DNA of 64,000 nt from positions 15,022-79,021 of the forward strand of contig DASVEE010000074.1 in NCBI GenBank assembly GCA_036380735.1. The letters run 5' to 3'. Below, one piece after another: positions 43,451-51,572 of this stretch (its first letter is position 1; each line of letters starts with the position of its first letter). The notes beneath the pieces are model-generated. The model worked only from the letters and a program-made list of their open reading frames with translations. It did no database searches and was not told the DNA's origin. Source of the stretch: DASVEE01 sp036380735 (GTDB taxonomy: Bacteria > Acidobacteriota > Thermoanaerobaculia > Gp7-AA8). A program made the translations under genes and the position numbers.

Positions 43451-44484
43451 CGCTCGTCCTCGGCACGACCGGCTGCGGCAGCGACGACAAAGTCGCCGCC
43501 GCGCCTCCGCCCCGGATCCAGGAGAACTTCGCCTCCATCGACTCCCCCAGCCTCCAGTTCCTCCCCCGCGGGACGGAAGCCCCCGGCTGGAAGCTCGAGG
43601 AGGATCCGATCGTCGTCCCCGGCGACCGCCTTCCGACGTTCCTCGGCGCCGACGCCAAAGGCTTCAGCCGCTACGAAGCCATCGACCTCACCGTCGGCAA
43701 GTACGCCGGCGTCAACGGCCAGGGTTTCGCCACGGTGGAGCTTTACCGCTTCCCCGACTTCGTCAAAAGCTTCGGCGCCTACTCCATGCGCAAGCGCGGG
43801 AACGTCGCCTTCCTGGCCAACGTGGAGAACGAAGCCTTCCAGGCGAAGCACTCGACGCATCTCTGGCGCGGACCGTTCTACGTCCGCGTGACGGGCGGCT
43901 CGCCCGAAGGCGCCGCCGCACTGCAGCGCCTCACCGCCTCGGTCGCCGAGCGCATGCCGGCCGCACCCGCCAAACCGGCCGTCTTCAACTTCTTCCCCAC
44001 GGACGTCCGTGTGCCCAACAGCGAGCGCTACTCCGCCGAGCAGGGGCTCGGGCAGGCCATCCTCGCCAACTCCTTCCAGGCGTCGTTCAACATGGGCGGC
44101 GACATCATGGAAGGGGTGATCATCCCCGCGTCGAACAAGGCCGTGGCCACGAAGATCCTCGACGGCTACCGCTCCCTCTACGTCCGCAACGGCAAGCTCC
44201 TCGACCCGATCCCGAACCTCGGCGAAGACAACTTCACCGCCGAGGACCGGTATCTCGGGCGCGCCGTCGCCTTCCGCATCGACCGCTTCGTCATCGCCTT
44301 CAACGGCTACAAGGAACGGCAGCGCCTCGTCGACCTGGCCGTCGCCACCGACACCCGCATCCTCGGATCGATCCGCAAGCAGCTGGTCACCCAGGAAAAA
44401 CAGGCCCAAGCCGCCACGAACCCACAGCCGTCACGCACGAATAGCAACGTGCCGCCGTGGCAGAGGCCCGCCGGGCAGCAGTAA
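43315..44484 (+). CDS. Lipoprotein of unknown function
   Basis: A protein whose body (from residue 55) is a lipoprotein of about 335 residues: IALALLTLVLGTTGCGSDD ends in the lipobox GTTGC. I see no known domain; the body has two halves with an SNVENEAFQAKHSTHLW-like first part (GYKERQRL near the end). The start is uncertain. The only in-frame start codon upstream of the signal is TTG at 43315, with AAGGAG eight bases before it, adding a 40-residue Arg-rich leader and overlapping pepA by 136 bases. A CTG at 43447 overlaps the pepA stop (CTGA) but leaves too short a signal. The tail is Gln/Pro-rich. Confidence 0.75.
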   Translation: MSVLGSSRYSGHGVRRVRDLARRTRLDGSGRPHDARVPRIALALLTLVLGTTGCGSDDKVAAAPPPRIQENFASIDSPSLQFLPRGTEAPGWKLEEDPIVVPGDRLPTFLGADAKGFSRYEAIDLTVGKYAGVNGQGFATVELYRFPDFVKSFGAYSMRKRGNVAFLANVENEAFQAKHSTHLWRGPFYVRVTGGSPEGAAALQRLTASVAERMPAAPAKPAVFNFFPTDVRVPNSERYSAEQGLGQAILANSFQASFNMGGDIMEGVIIPASNKAVATKILDGYRSLYVRNGKLLDPIPNLGEDNFTAEDRYLGRAVAFRIDRFVIAFNGYKERQRLVDLAVATDTRILGSIRKQLVTQEKQAQAATNPQPSRTNSNVPPWQRPAGQQ

Positions 44485-44486
44485 GC

Positions 44487-44621
44487 GGGGAACGATAGGA
44501 CCAATAGGACCTATAGGACTCATAGGACAGATGGGACCAAGCTTGGACGGCCTCTGTCCTATCGGTCCTTCGTCCTATCGGTCCTATTCGTCCTATCGGT
44601 CCTATTCGTCCTATCGTTGCC
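44487..44621 (+). repeat. Family A repeat, inverted arms (locus A11)
   Basis: Left arm GGGGAACGATAGGACC begins 3 bases after the lipoprotein stop; right arm (44550-44621) is sense for the convergent secreted protein gene. The centre is CCAAGCTTGG, a perfect 10-base palindrome. Confidence 0.92.
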
Positions 44622-44627
44622 CTGTGG

Positions 44628-45965
44628 CTACCGCGATACCGCGCGTCTCCGTGACGGCGGCGGCGTCACCTGCACGGTGACCACGGCGCTACTCGGCGCG
44701 TGCGCCGCATCCCCCAGGTAGTCGATCGACATCGCGTGCAACCCCACGCCGAACGGCCCCACCACGACGTCAGCCGTGCCGTTCATCAGAGGCACGGGCG
44801 TCACGCCGCGCCCCGCATCGATGCGCAGCTCGCCGGTCGGCGTGCCGCTATCGCTGTGGACGACGATCGTCAGCAGCACCGGCTTTCCTGCCACGGCCGG
44901 ACTGGCCGTCACCGTGACGGTGGTCGCCGCGGGGGGCGGCGGTGGCGGATTCGGATCGACGACCGTCAGCGACACGTTGTTACCGTCGCCGCCGCTGTAG
45001 TCGATCTCGAACAGATACGCCCCGGACGTGAACCGCGATCCCTGCGGCAGGTCCGTATACGAAAAGCCGGACAGCCGGCCGAACGTTCCGCTCACCGGAT
45101 CACTGCCGTCATTGGCGACGATGACGATCTCCTGCCCGATCACGAGCGCTGCCGTCACGTTCACGGTGAGTGGCTTGTTCGACAGCGTCACCGTCCCGTT
45201 GGCGATCAGCACGTCGTTCCCGGTGGGAGTGATGTCGACCTCGTACGGAAAGCTCTGCTCGGGGAACGACAGCGAGCCCGCGAGCGTCAGATTCCGGACG
45301 ACGATGGTGCCGTCGGCCGAGGAGGCGCCGCTGGGCGCCACCCGGGTGCCGGGGGCTTCCAGGTCGGCAATCGTGCCGTACCCGGTGATTCGCTGCCCGC
45401 CGGCGTGGTTGGCGTCCGGCAGCGACGCGCCGTCGAGCACGGTCCAGTGGCCGGCGTTCACGCCCCCGGAGATGGTGCCGCTGAACGGATGCCCGCCGGT
45501 GAGGCGGAGCTCACTCGCTCCCTGTGGCGTGATGGTGCCGCTGCCGATCAACTGGCCGTCCACCGGACCGCAATGCTGGAAAGCGACACGGAAGCCGCTG
45601 GGATCGAGCGTCGTAAAGTGCGCGGCGGAAAACATGCCGTCGTCGGCCGGCATCACCACCGGCACCTGGAGCGTCGTGGCGCACGGCAGGTCATTGACGA
45701 AGCGGGCGTGAACCGCATTGCCCGTGACGGTGTAACCGGAGCTCTCGAACGTGACGCTCGTGAGCGCCACCGGCGCGGGAAGGTCATTGTTCACGGTCCC
45801 CACGGCACCCGTTGCGGTGAAGCGCAGTGAGTCGCCGCTGACCGGCACACCCGCCGGATTCCAGTTCGCAGCGTCGGACCAGTTGGTGCTGCTCGCGCCC
45901 GTCCAGGTACGGTTTGCGGCCGCAACGTTCGTTGTGATGAGGAGAAGCAGAAGGACTCTCAGCAT
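44628..45965 (-). CDS. Exported beta-strand repeat protein with Ig-like tail
   Basis: The 445-residue protein has a signal peptide (1-20) and starts NRTWTGASSTNWSDAANWNP, the classic first strand of PEP-CTERM/autotransporter-associated beta-strand repeat proteins. It continues with GGHPFSGTISGG-type strands and ends in a single Ig-like domain (TVTVTASPAVAGKPVLLTI, from about 350). The Pro-rich PNPPPPPPAA joins the two. It is likely exported; its partner is unknown. The ATG at 45965 shares one base with the moaC stop (TGATG), so its translation is probably coupled to moaC, an unexpected pairing. Confidence 0.82.
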   Translation of the reverse strand: MLRVLLLLLITTNVAAANRTWTGASSTNWSDAANWNPAGVPVSGDSLRFTATGAVGTVNNDLPAPVALTSVTFESSGYTVTGNAVHARFVNDLPCATTLQVPVVMPADDGMFSAAHFTTLDPSGFRVAFQHCGPVDGQLIGSGTITPQGASELRLTGGHPFSGTISGGVNAGHWTVLDGASLPDANHAGGQRITGYGTIADLEAPGTRVAPSGASSADGTIVVRNLTLAGSLSFPEQSFPYEVDITPTGNDVLIANGTVTLSNKPLTVNVTAALVIGQEIVIVANDGSDPVSGTFGRLSGFSYTDLPQGSRFTSGAYLFEIDYSGGDGNNVSLTVVDPNPPPPPPAATTVTVTASPAVAGKPVLLTIVVHSDSGTPTGELRIDAGRGVTPVPLMNGTADVVVGPFGVGLHAMSIDYLGDAAHAPSSAVVTVQVTPPPSRRRAVSR

Positions 45966-46441
45966 CAGCGCTCCCACGTCCCCGACTTGCCGCCGGTCTT
46001 GCGCACCAGTTGCAGGCCGTCGATGGTGATCCCCTTCTCCGCGCTCTTGCACATGTCGTAGATCGTCAGGGCGGCGACGGCGCAGGCGGTCATCGCTTCC
46101 ATCTCCACGCCCGTTTTCCCTTCGCAGCGGACGATGGAGCGGACTTCGATGGCGCCGTTGTCCGGATCCAGGTCGAAGGTGATGTCGACCGATTCGAGCA
46201 TCAGCGGATGCGCGAGGGGGATCAGCCCCGGCGTCTGCTTCGCGGCGAGCACCCCGGCCACTTTGGCGGTGGTCAGGACGTCGCCTTTCGGCAGGGCGCG
46301 CTCCATCAGCTTCCGCAGCGTTGCCGGCGACATGCGCACCGTGGCGGCAGCGACGGCTTCACGCGAGGTCGTGCCCTTGGCGCCGACGTGCACCATCGAG
46401 ATGCCGCCCGTCTCGTCGAGATGAGAAAAGTCCTTAGCCAT
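45965..46441 (-). CDS. moaC: Cyclic pyranopterin monophosphate synthase MoaC
   Basis: The 158-residue protein makes cyclic pyranopterin monophosphate (precursor Z) in the first step of molybdenum cofactor synthesis, after MoaA. Family blocks: FSHLDETGGISMVHVG, AKQTPGLIPLAHPL (near 68-80), EVRSIVRCEGKTGVEMEA (catalytic Glu), MTACAVAALTIYDMCK and KTGGKSGTW. The start overlaps mobA by 8 bases. MoaA is not in the window. This supports molybdenum-enzyme use seen in the IorAB gene set. Confidence 0.97.
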   Translation of the reverse strand: MAKDFSHLDETGGISMVHVGAKGTTSREAVAAATVRMSPATLRKLMERALPKGDVLTTAKVAGVLAAKQTPGLIPLAHPLMLESVDITFDLDPDNGAIEVRSIVRCEGKTGVEMEAMTACAVAALTIYDMCKSAEKGITIDGLQLVRKTGGKSGTWER

Positions 46442-46985
46442 CGAGAGCCTCCAGCTCCGCCGGTGTATTCACGTTGGTGAGCGGCTCGCCTCTGAAGCGT
46501 TCCCGCAGCGAGCGCTCCGCGATCATCTCCGCAGAGGCCGCGGCAATCAAGCCGCGCAGGTCGAATTCCTGCCGCTGGACGCGCTGCCGCAGCAACGGCA
46601 ACAGCGAGGCGTCGTAGCCGGCGCAGAGGGTCTGCGGGATGCCGTTCCAGACCGGGACGAGCATCGGCGCGCGGCTGACCTCGAACGTCTCCCGCAGAAA
46701 CCGCAGCAAGTCCGCGGTCACCAGGGGGTAGTCGACGGCGAGGATCACGCACTTTGCCGCCGCGTCCTGCAGCGCGCGGATGACGCCGAGGAGCGGGGCT
46801 TCTTCAGGGTGCGCCTCTTCGAAGATCGTGCGGACGCCGCGCACGGAGAGGCCGGAGTGGCGCTGCACGGCGACGACCTCGGCGAACGCCGGACGCGCGG
46901 CGGCGGCGACGCGGTCGAAGAAGAGCTCCACCTTCGACTGCCCCATCCGGGTGGAGCGTCCGCCGACGAGTACGTAGCAGTTCAT
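46434..46985 (-). CDS. mobA: Molybdenum cofactor guanylyltransferase-like MobA
   Basis: A 183-residue MobA-type nucleotidyltransferase: the signature LVGGRSTRMGQSK at residues 5-17, later VDYPLVTADLLRFL and a terminal FRGEPLTNVNTPAELEAL. It adds GMP to molybdopterin to form the bis- or mono-MGD cofactor. The start is the ATG at 46985, 8 bases after a TACGCT box. The plus-strand glycosyltransferase runs divergently from overlapping promoter elements. mobA and moaC overlap by 8 bases and form one transcript. Confidence 0.92.
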   Translation of the reverse strand: MNCYVLVGGRSTRMGQSKVELFFDRVAAAARPAFAEVVAVQRHSGLSVRGVRTIFEEAHPEEAPLLGVIRALQDAAAKCVILAVDYPLVTADLLRFLRETFEVSRAPMLVPVWNGIPQTLCAGYDASLLPLLRQRVQRQEFDLRGLIAAASAEMIAERSLRERFRGEPLTNVNTPAELEALDG

Positions 46986-46997
46986 GCGCGGCGAGCG

Positions 46998-47003
46998 TAC
47001 CAT
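46998..47003 (+). promoter_or_regulatory. -10-like box TACCAT for the glycosyltransferase; overlaps mobA box
   Basis: TACCAT, 7 bases, then GTG at 47011. The minus-strand TACGCT box of mobA (46994-46999) overlaps it, so the two divergent -10 elements occupy nearly the same DNA. Confidence 0.45.
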
Positions 47004-47010
47004 CGGCGGC

Positions 47011-47685
47011 GTGCCGCTCCCGGTCTCCGTGATCATCCCGGCGCTGAACGAGGAAGCGCGGATCGCCGCGACGATCGACGCCGCGTTCGCGGCCGGCGCG
47101 GCGGACGTCGTGGTCTGCGACGGCGGCAGCAGCGACGGCACGATCGCCGTGGCGCGCAAGCAGCGGGCGCGCGTCATCACCGGCGAAACGACGCGCGCGC
47201 GGCAGCTCAACCGCGGCGCGAAGGAAGCGGCGCACGAGCACCTCATCTTCCTCCACGCCGACACGCTCCTCCCCGCGGGGGCGGCGATCGCCGTCATGCG
47301 CGCGCTGGCGGCGAACGCGCAGTTTGGCGGCTTCGAGCTCGAGTTCCTCGAGCCGTCGCGGCGCCTCCGCCTGGCCGCGTTCATGATCAACAGCCGCACG
47401 AAGATGACGCGCTGCCCCTGGGGCGACCAGGCCCAGTTCATCCGCCGCGAGACCTTCCACCGCCTCGGCGGCTACGCCGACATCCCGATCATGGAGGACT
47501 ACGACCTGGCGGTGCGGATGAAACGCGCCGGCCGCACGACGATCCTGCCGCTGCGCGTGCGGACGTCCGGGCGGCGCTTCCTGGAGAAGGGGTTGTTGCG
47601 AACGTCCGCCATCAACTGGCGCATCGTGGCCGCCTGGCGGCTGGGCGTAGACCCCGAGAAGCTGGCCCGGATCTATCGGGGATAA
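47011..47685 (+). CDS. Family 2 glycosyltransferase (TIGR04283-like)
   Basis: A 224-residue GT2 enzyme: SVIIPALNEEARIAATIDAA, DGGSSDGTIAVARK, then ARQLNRGAKEAAHEHLIFLHADT (the metal site near residue 80) and the WGDQAQFIRRETFHRLGGY and MEDYDLAVRMK blocks. It matches the small GT2 subfamily TIGR04283, sometimes annotated as arsenosugar-synthesis enzymes; the sugar is unknown. An ATG at 46984 is in frame but directly overlaps the mobA start; the GTG at 47011 with TACCAT at 7 bases is preferred. A 21-bp repeat follows its stop. Confidence 0.9.
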   Translation: MPLPVSVIIPALNEEARIAATIDAAFAAGAADVVVCDGGSSDGTIAVARKQRARVITGETTRARQLNRGAKEAAHEHLIFLHADTLLPAGAAIAVMRALAANAQFGGFELEFLEPSRRLRLAAFMINSRTKMTRCPWGDQAQFIRRETFHRLGGYADIPIMEDYDLAVRMKRAGRTTILPLRVRTSGRRFLEKGLLRTSAINWRIVAAWRLGVDPEKLARIYRG

Positions 47686-47697
47686 GGCCGACAGGAC

Positions 47698-48026
47698 GAA
47701 ATTCGCGGAGTCGCCCGCGAATTTCGCGGGTCGGGCCGCGAATCTCGCGGGTTGGGCCGTGAATTTCGCGGAGACGCCCGCGAATCTCGCGGGTTGGGCC
47801 GTGAGTTTCGTGATTTGGCCCGTGAATTTCGTGATTTGGGCCGTGAATTTCGCGCGCTGGCCCGTGAATTTCGTGGTTTGGGCCGTGAATTTCGCGGGCT
47901 GGCCCGCGAAATTCGTGATTTGGGCCGTCAATTTCGCGCGCTGGCCCGTGAATTTCGTGGTTTGGGCCATGAATTTCGCGGGCTGGCCCGTGAATTTCGC
48001 GGAGTCGCCGGCGAATTTCGCGGTTT
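47698..48026 (+). repeat. Family H 21-bp tandem repeat (about 16 copies)
   Basis: Tandem units of exactly 21 bases, alternating GGGCCGTGAATTTCGCG and GGCCCGTGAATTTCGTG forms, with small variants. Each unit contains the palindromic GAATTTCGCG/CGCGAAATTC core. It starts after the glycosyltransferase stop and runs into the family A repeat. The 7-codon period keeps several frames open (for example 47752-48042), which is why short ORFs appear here. No gene is called in 47686-48159. Confidence 0.92.
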
Positions 48027-48030
48027 CCCC

Positions 48031-48149
48031 TGGGAACGATAGGACGAATAGGACCTATAGGACGAATAGGACCAATAGGACGGTGAACGGCTGCCTCTGT
48101 CCTATCGGTCCTATCCGTCCCATCGGTCCTGTTCGTCCTATCGTTCCCC
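48031..48149 (+). repeat. Family A repeat, inverted arms (locus A12)
   Basis: Left arm TGGGAACGATAGGACG follows the 21-bp repeat; right arm (48096-48149) is sense for the FAD-monooxygenase gene, ending 10 bases from its stop. Confidence 0.92.
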
Positions 48150-48159
48150 GCCCCCGCCG

Positions 48160-49260
48160 CTACCCGCCCATGGCCTTCAGCAACTGCCCGTCCGATACCC
48201 GCCGCGGCGTCAGCGCCACGACCGCGTCGCGCAGGGCCACGGCGATCGGGTTCGCCGCGGTGGCCACACTGCCGATGCGCCAGGACTGTGTGGTGATCCA
48301 GCGCGTGCGGCGTTGCCGTTCGCGCACGTAGCGCGCGAAGGCTGCCTCCACCGACGGCGCTTCCGCCAGCGCGCGTGACAGCGACAGGGCGCTTTCCAGC
48401 GCCTGCGCTGCCCCCTGCCCCATATTGGGCGTCGTGGCGTGGATGGCATCGCCCAGCAGGACAGTGCGGCCGCGGAACCACTCGCGCGACGGCGCCAGAT
48501 CGTAGATGTCGTTCTGCAGCACCTGCGTCGCCTTCGCCACGATCGCCGGGACCGGCGCTTCCCACGTGCCGAACAGCTCCGCGAGCGGCGCCCGCTGCAC
48601 GCCCGGCGGCTGGTTCGCCGTGGCGAACCAGTACACCCGCCCCGCACCGATCGGGACGATGCCGAAGCGCGTCCCTCTCCCCCACCACTCGATGGCCGTG
48701 CCGTGCAGCTCATCGGAGGGCAGCCCGTCGATTGGCACGGTGCCGCGCCAGCCGGTGTAGCCGGAGTAGCGCGGCACCACCGCCGGAAAGAGCTGCTTGC
48801 GCACGGCGGAGTGGATGCCGTCCGCGCCGACGATGACGTCCGCCTCGATGCGGGTGCCGTCGGCGAACATCGCCGCGCCATCCGACACCGCCACGCACTC
48901 CATCCCCAGCCGCACATCGGGCACTTTCGCGGCGAGAATCGACAGCAGCTCGGCGCGGTGCAGCATGATGCACGGCTCGCCGATCTTCGCGGAGAGCGAA
49001 TCGACGTCGGTGGCGCTGAGCACCCGTCCAACGGAAGTGCGGATCTCCGCGCGGTGCAGCACCGCCCCGGTGGCGATGATCTCCTCCGCCACCCCGAGCT
49101 GCCGCAGCACGCCGATCGCGTTCGACCACAGCGTGATCCCCGCCCCGACTTCGCGCATCGCCCCGGCGCGCTCGCAGACGATCGTCTCCAGTCCCTGCTG
49201 GCGAAGGGCGATGGCGGTGGCCAGACCGCCGATCCCGCCGCCGATGACGAGCACGCGCAT
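48160..49260 (-). CDS. FAD-dependent monooxygenase (UbiH/salicylate hydroxylase type)
   Basis: The 366-residue protein is a class A flavin monooxygenase. Residues 1-30 hold the FAD-binding GGGIGGLATAIAL fold; IVGADGIHSAVRKQLFP near residue 150 is the DG motif; and LLGDAIHATTPNMGQGAAQALESA near 275 is the second FAD (GD) motif. The substrate is unknown but is probably aromatic or isoprenoid. It ends the TPR operon, starting next to the TPR stop (TAG, then CGATG). The open frame extends upstream through the TPR gene in another frame, and is ignored. Confidence 0.93.
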   Translation of the reverse strand: MRVLVIGGGIGGLATAIALRQQGLETIVCERAGAMREVGAGITLWSNAIGVLRQLGVAEEIIATGAVLHRAEIRTSVGRVLSATDVDSLSAKIGEPCIMLHRAELLSILAAKVPDVRLGMECVAVSDGAAMFADGTRIEADVIVGADGIHSAVRKQLFPAVVPRYSGYTGWRGTVPIDGLPSDELHGTAIEWWGRGTRFGIVPIGAGRVYWFATANQPPGVQRAPLAELFGTWEAPVPAIVAKATQVLQNDIYDLAPSREWFRGRTVLLGDAIHATTPNMGQGAAQALESALSLSRALAEAPSVEAAFARYVRERQRRTRWITTQSWRIGSVATAANPIAVALRDAVVALTPRRVSDGQLLKAMGG

Positions 49261-49262
49261 CG

Positions 49263-49751
49263 CTACTTCTTCTTTTTCACGTCTTCGTCGGAGACTTTCT
49301 TCGCGTGGCGGGCCTGCCCGAGGGAGACGTTGATCGGGTTGGTGCGGTCGAGGAACGGGATGGCCGGACGCGCGCGCACGCCGAGCTCCTTCCGCAACGC
49401 GAGGAGATCGTCGTCTTCCGGCATCAGCTTCAGGCCGCTCTCCGCCGTCTCCACCGCCTTCTTGCGGTTGCCCGCCGCCACGTAGACCCGCGAGAGGTTG
49501 ATGTAGTGATCGGGGTTGTAGAACTCGAGGTCGATCGCGCGCTTGCAGAGATCGATGGCCGGCTTGAACTTCTTCTGGACGAGCGCCAGGCAGAGGCCGA
49601 AGTACGAAAGTCCGCTCGCGTCTTTCGGCGACTTGAGCGGCGGCGAATCTTCCTGTCCGTAGATGTCGACGAAGAGCGTCAGGGCACGGAGGTAGTCTTC
49701 GGACTTGGCGACGGCGATGGCGGCGTCGATGGCCGCGGGGGTTCGACTCAT
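49263..49751 (-). CDS. TPR-repeat protein
   Basis: The 162-residue cytoplasmic protein is built of TPR helices: YLRALTLFVDIYG, ASGLSYFGLCLALVQKKFKPAIDLCKRAIDLEF, and HYINLSRVYVAAGNRKKAVETAESGLKLMPED. The C-terminal tail is Lys-rich (KKVSDEDVKKKK). TPR proteins mediate protein binding; the partner is unknown. The ATG overlaps the stop of the REC-PilZ gene (TGATG), and the FAD-monooxygenase follows 2 bases after its stop. Confidence 0.9.
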   Translation of the reverse strand: MSRTPAAIDAAIAVAKSEDYLRALTLFVDIYGQEDSPPLKSPKDASGLSYFGLCLALVQKKFKPAIDLCKRAIDLEFYNPDHYINLSRVYVAAGNRKKAVETAESGLKLMPEDDDLLALRKELGVRARPAIPFLDRTNPINVSLGQARHAKKVSDEDVKKKK

Positions 49752-50455
49752 CAGATGGTCTCTCGCGAACGGATGCGATGGACGAACTTCTCGATCCGCT
49801 CTCTCTCTTCGGGTGGTTGGTTGATGAAGCGCATGCCGTACTTCGCCATCGAGCCGGAGAACTCGGCGCGCAGTATTTCGGCATCCACGGCGAGCGGCCT
49901 GGCGTCGCCCGGCAGGTAGAAATGGAGACGGAGCGGACCCTCCTGCGGCAGGACGCGGTCGGCTTCGAGGAGCATCCCGTTGGCCGAGATGTTGAGGCTG
50001 CGCCCGAGGATGAAGCGGCCGTTCTTCTCGAGCGAGACCTCGATCTTGGTGATCGTGCGCAACTGGCGCCGCACCGGGATGTTCGTGAGCCGCTGGACCT
50101 TCGCGTCGAGCTCCGCCTTCTGCAGCGGACGGTAGATCACGTCGTTGCAGCCGGCGGAAAGACAGAGATCGCTGTCCGTCGAATGTTCGCGGTCGCACAC
50201 GAGGAGGAGCGACATGCCCTTCGTCAGCTCGTGCTCCCGGATCTCGCGGCAGAACTCGGGCGCGGTCATGTCGAAGAGGTCGAAGCCGAAGATGACGAGC
50301 TGCGGCTGTTCCATGCGCGCCTTGACCAGCCCTTCGGAACCGGCCAGCGCCGTGATGATCATGGTGTTGCGGCGGCGGAGGATCGTCTCCTGAAAAAGGA
50401 GCGCCCCGCGCGAATGGTCGACCAGCAGGATGCGCCCCATCTCACTCGAATTCAT
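49751..50455 (-). CDS. Degenerate receiver plus PilZ protein
   Basis: The 234-residue protein joins a receiver-like domain (residues 8-115) to a PilZ domain (about 125-225). In the receiver, the phospho-acceptor position is Gly instead of Asp (LVIFGFDLFDMTAPEF aligned to LVLLDLMMPGMDGFEF), and LLVDHSRG replaces VVDD; it cannot be phosphorylated normally. The PilZ domain has RRQLR (near 127-131) and NISANGM, both c-di-GMP contact motifs, so it likely binds c-di-GMP. It overlaps the cysteine desulfurase gene by 4 bases. Confidence 0.9.
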   Translation of the reverse strand: MNSSEMGRILLVDHSRGALLFQETILRRRNTMIITALAGSEGLVKARMEQPQLVIFGFDLFDMTAPEFCREIREHELTKGMSLLLVCDREHSTDSDLCLSAGCNDVIYRPLQKAELDAKVQRLTNIPVRRQLRTITKIEVSLEKNGRFILGRSLNISANGMLLEADRVLPQEGPLRLHFYLPGDARPLAVDAEILRAEFSGSMAKYGMRFINQPPEERERIEKFVHRIRSRETI

Positions 50456-51561
50456 GCAGCGGTGATCTCCCTCAGTTTTCGGACCATGCGCCGCAGATCG
50501 TCCACGAAGTGCTCGGCCTCCTCGGCAGTGTTGGACTTGCCGAGGCCGATGCGGATGGAGCCCATGGCGAGGGGCTCGGGGACGCCGATGGCCGTCAACA
50601 CGCGTGATGGCCCACGCTCCCCCGAGCTACAGGCCGAGCCCGAGGACAAAGAGAAATTTTTCATGGCCAGGATCAGGGACTCGGCTTCGATTCGCTCGAA
50701 GCTGACGTTCAGGTTGCCCGGCAATCTTACCTCTCGCGGGCCATTGATCGATACGCCATCGATCGTGGAACTGATTCGTTCCGCCAGCGTATCGCGCAAA
50801 ACCGAGAGCCGTTCGGCCTCCGGCTGCATTTCCTCCACACGCAACTGGAGCGCTTTGGCGAAGCCGACGGCGCCCGGGACGTTGACGGTGCCGCTGCGGA
50901 TGTTCCGTTCCTGCCCGCCGCCGATGACGACCGGCTCGATGCGGATGCCGCGGCGGACGAACAGCGCGCCGATTCCTTTCGGCCCGTACACCTTGTGCGC
51001 GGAGAAGGAGGCGAGATCGACGTTCGTCAGGTCGAGCGGGATCTTCCCCGCCGCCTGCGTGGCGTCGGTGTGGAAGAAGATCTTGCGCTCCCGGCAGACG
51101 GCGGCGAGCTCCGCGAGCGGCTGGATCGTGCCGATCTCGCCGTTGGCGGCCTCGATGGAGACGAGCTTCGTGTCGGGGCGGAGGGCGGCGCGGAGCGCGG
51201 CGGGGTGAATGATCCCGTCGCGGTCGGGCTGGACGTAGGTGACGTCGTGCCGCGCCGCCGGAGCGATGACGGACTTGTGCTCCATCGGCGAGGTGACGAG
51301 ATGCTCCCCCGGCTTCACCAGGTTGAGCGCGATGTTGTTCGACTCGGTCGCGCCCGCGGTGAAGACGATCTCCGGCGGCATGACGCGGAAGAAGCGGGCG
51401 ATGGCGATACGCGCGTTCTCCAGCGCGTTGGACGCCTTGCGCCCCTCCACGTGCGTCAGCGAAGCGGGGTTGCCGAAGATCTCCGTAAAGTACGGCAGCA
51501 TCGCCTCGACCACACGAGGGTCGCAGGGGGTGGTGGCGTGATGGTCGAAGTAGGCGGGCAT
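50452..51561 (-). CDS. Cysteine desulfurase (NifS/IscS family)
   Basis: A 369-residue PLP enzyme that takes sulfur from L-cysteine for Fe-S clusters or tRNA thiolation. The PLP lysine is Lys190 in SFSAHKVYGPKG, and the active-site cysteine is Cys311 in SSGSACSSG. The extended loop SSGSACSSGERGPSRVL fits the group I (IscS/NifS) enzymes. The Fe-S-rich enzymes in this window (aconitase, ferredoxin, IorA) would use it. It is first in the operon with REC-PilZ, TPR and FAD-monooxygenase. Confidence 0.97.
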   Translation of the reverse strand: MPAYFDHHATTPCDPRVVEAMLPYFTEIFGNPASLTHVEGRKASNALENARIAIARFFRVMPPEIVFTAGATESNNIALNLVKPGEHLVTSPMEHKSVIAPAARHDVTYVQPDRDGIIHPAALRAALRPDTKLVSIEAANGEIGTIQPLAELAAVCRERKIFFHTDATQAAGKIPLDLTNVDLASFSAHKVYGPKGIGALFVRRGIRIEPVVIGGGQERNIRSGTVNVPGAVGFAKALQLRVEEMQPEAERLSVLRDTLAERISSTIDGVSINGPREVRLPGNLNVSFERIEAESLILAMKNFSLSSGSACSSGERGPSRVLTAIGVPEPLAMGSIRIGLGKSNTAEEAEHFVDDLRRMVRKLREITAA

Positions 51562-51572
51562 GGTGTATCAGG

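Noticed and set aside
47752..48331. Open frames through the 21-bp repeat (WPVNF and GREFRGL heptapeptides)
   Set aside because: A 21-base period leaves several frames open on both strands. There is no ribosome binding site, -10 box at the expected spacing, or non-repeat coding part.
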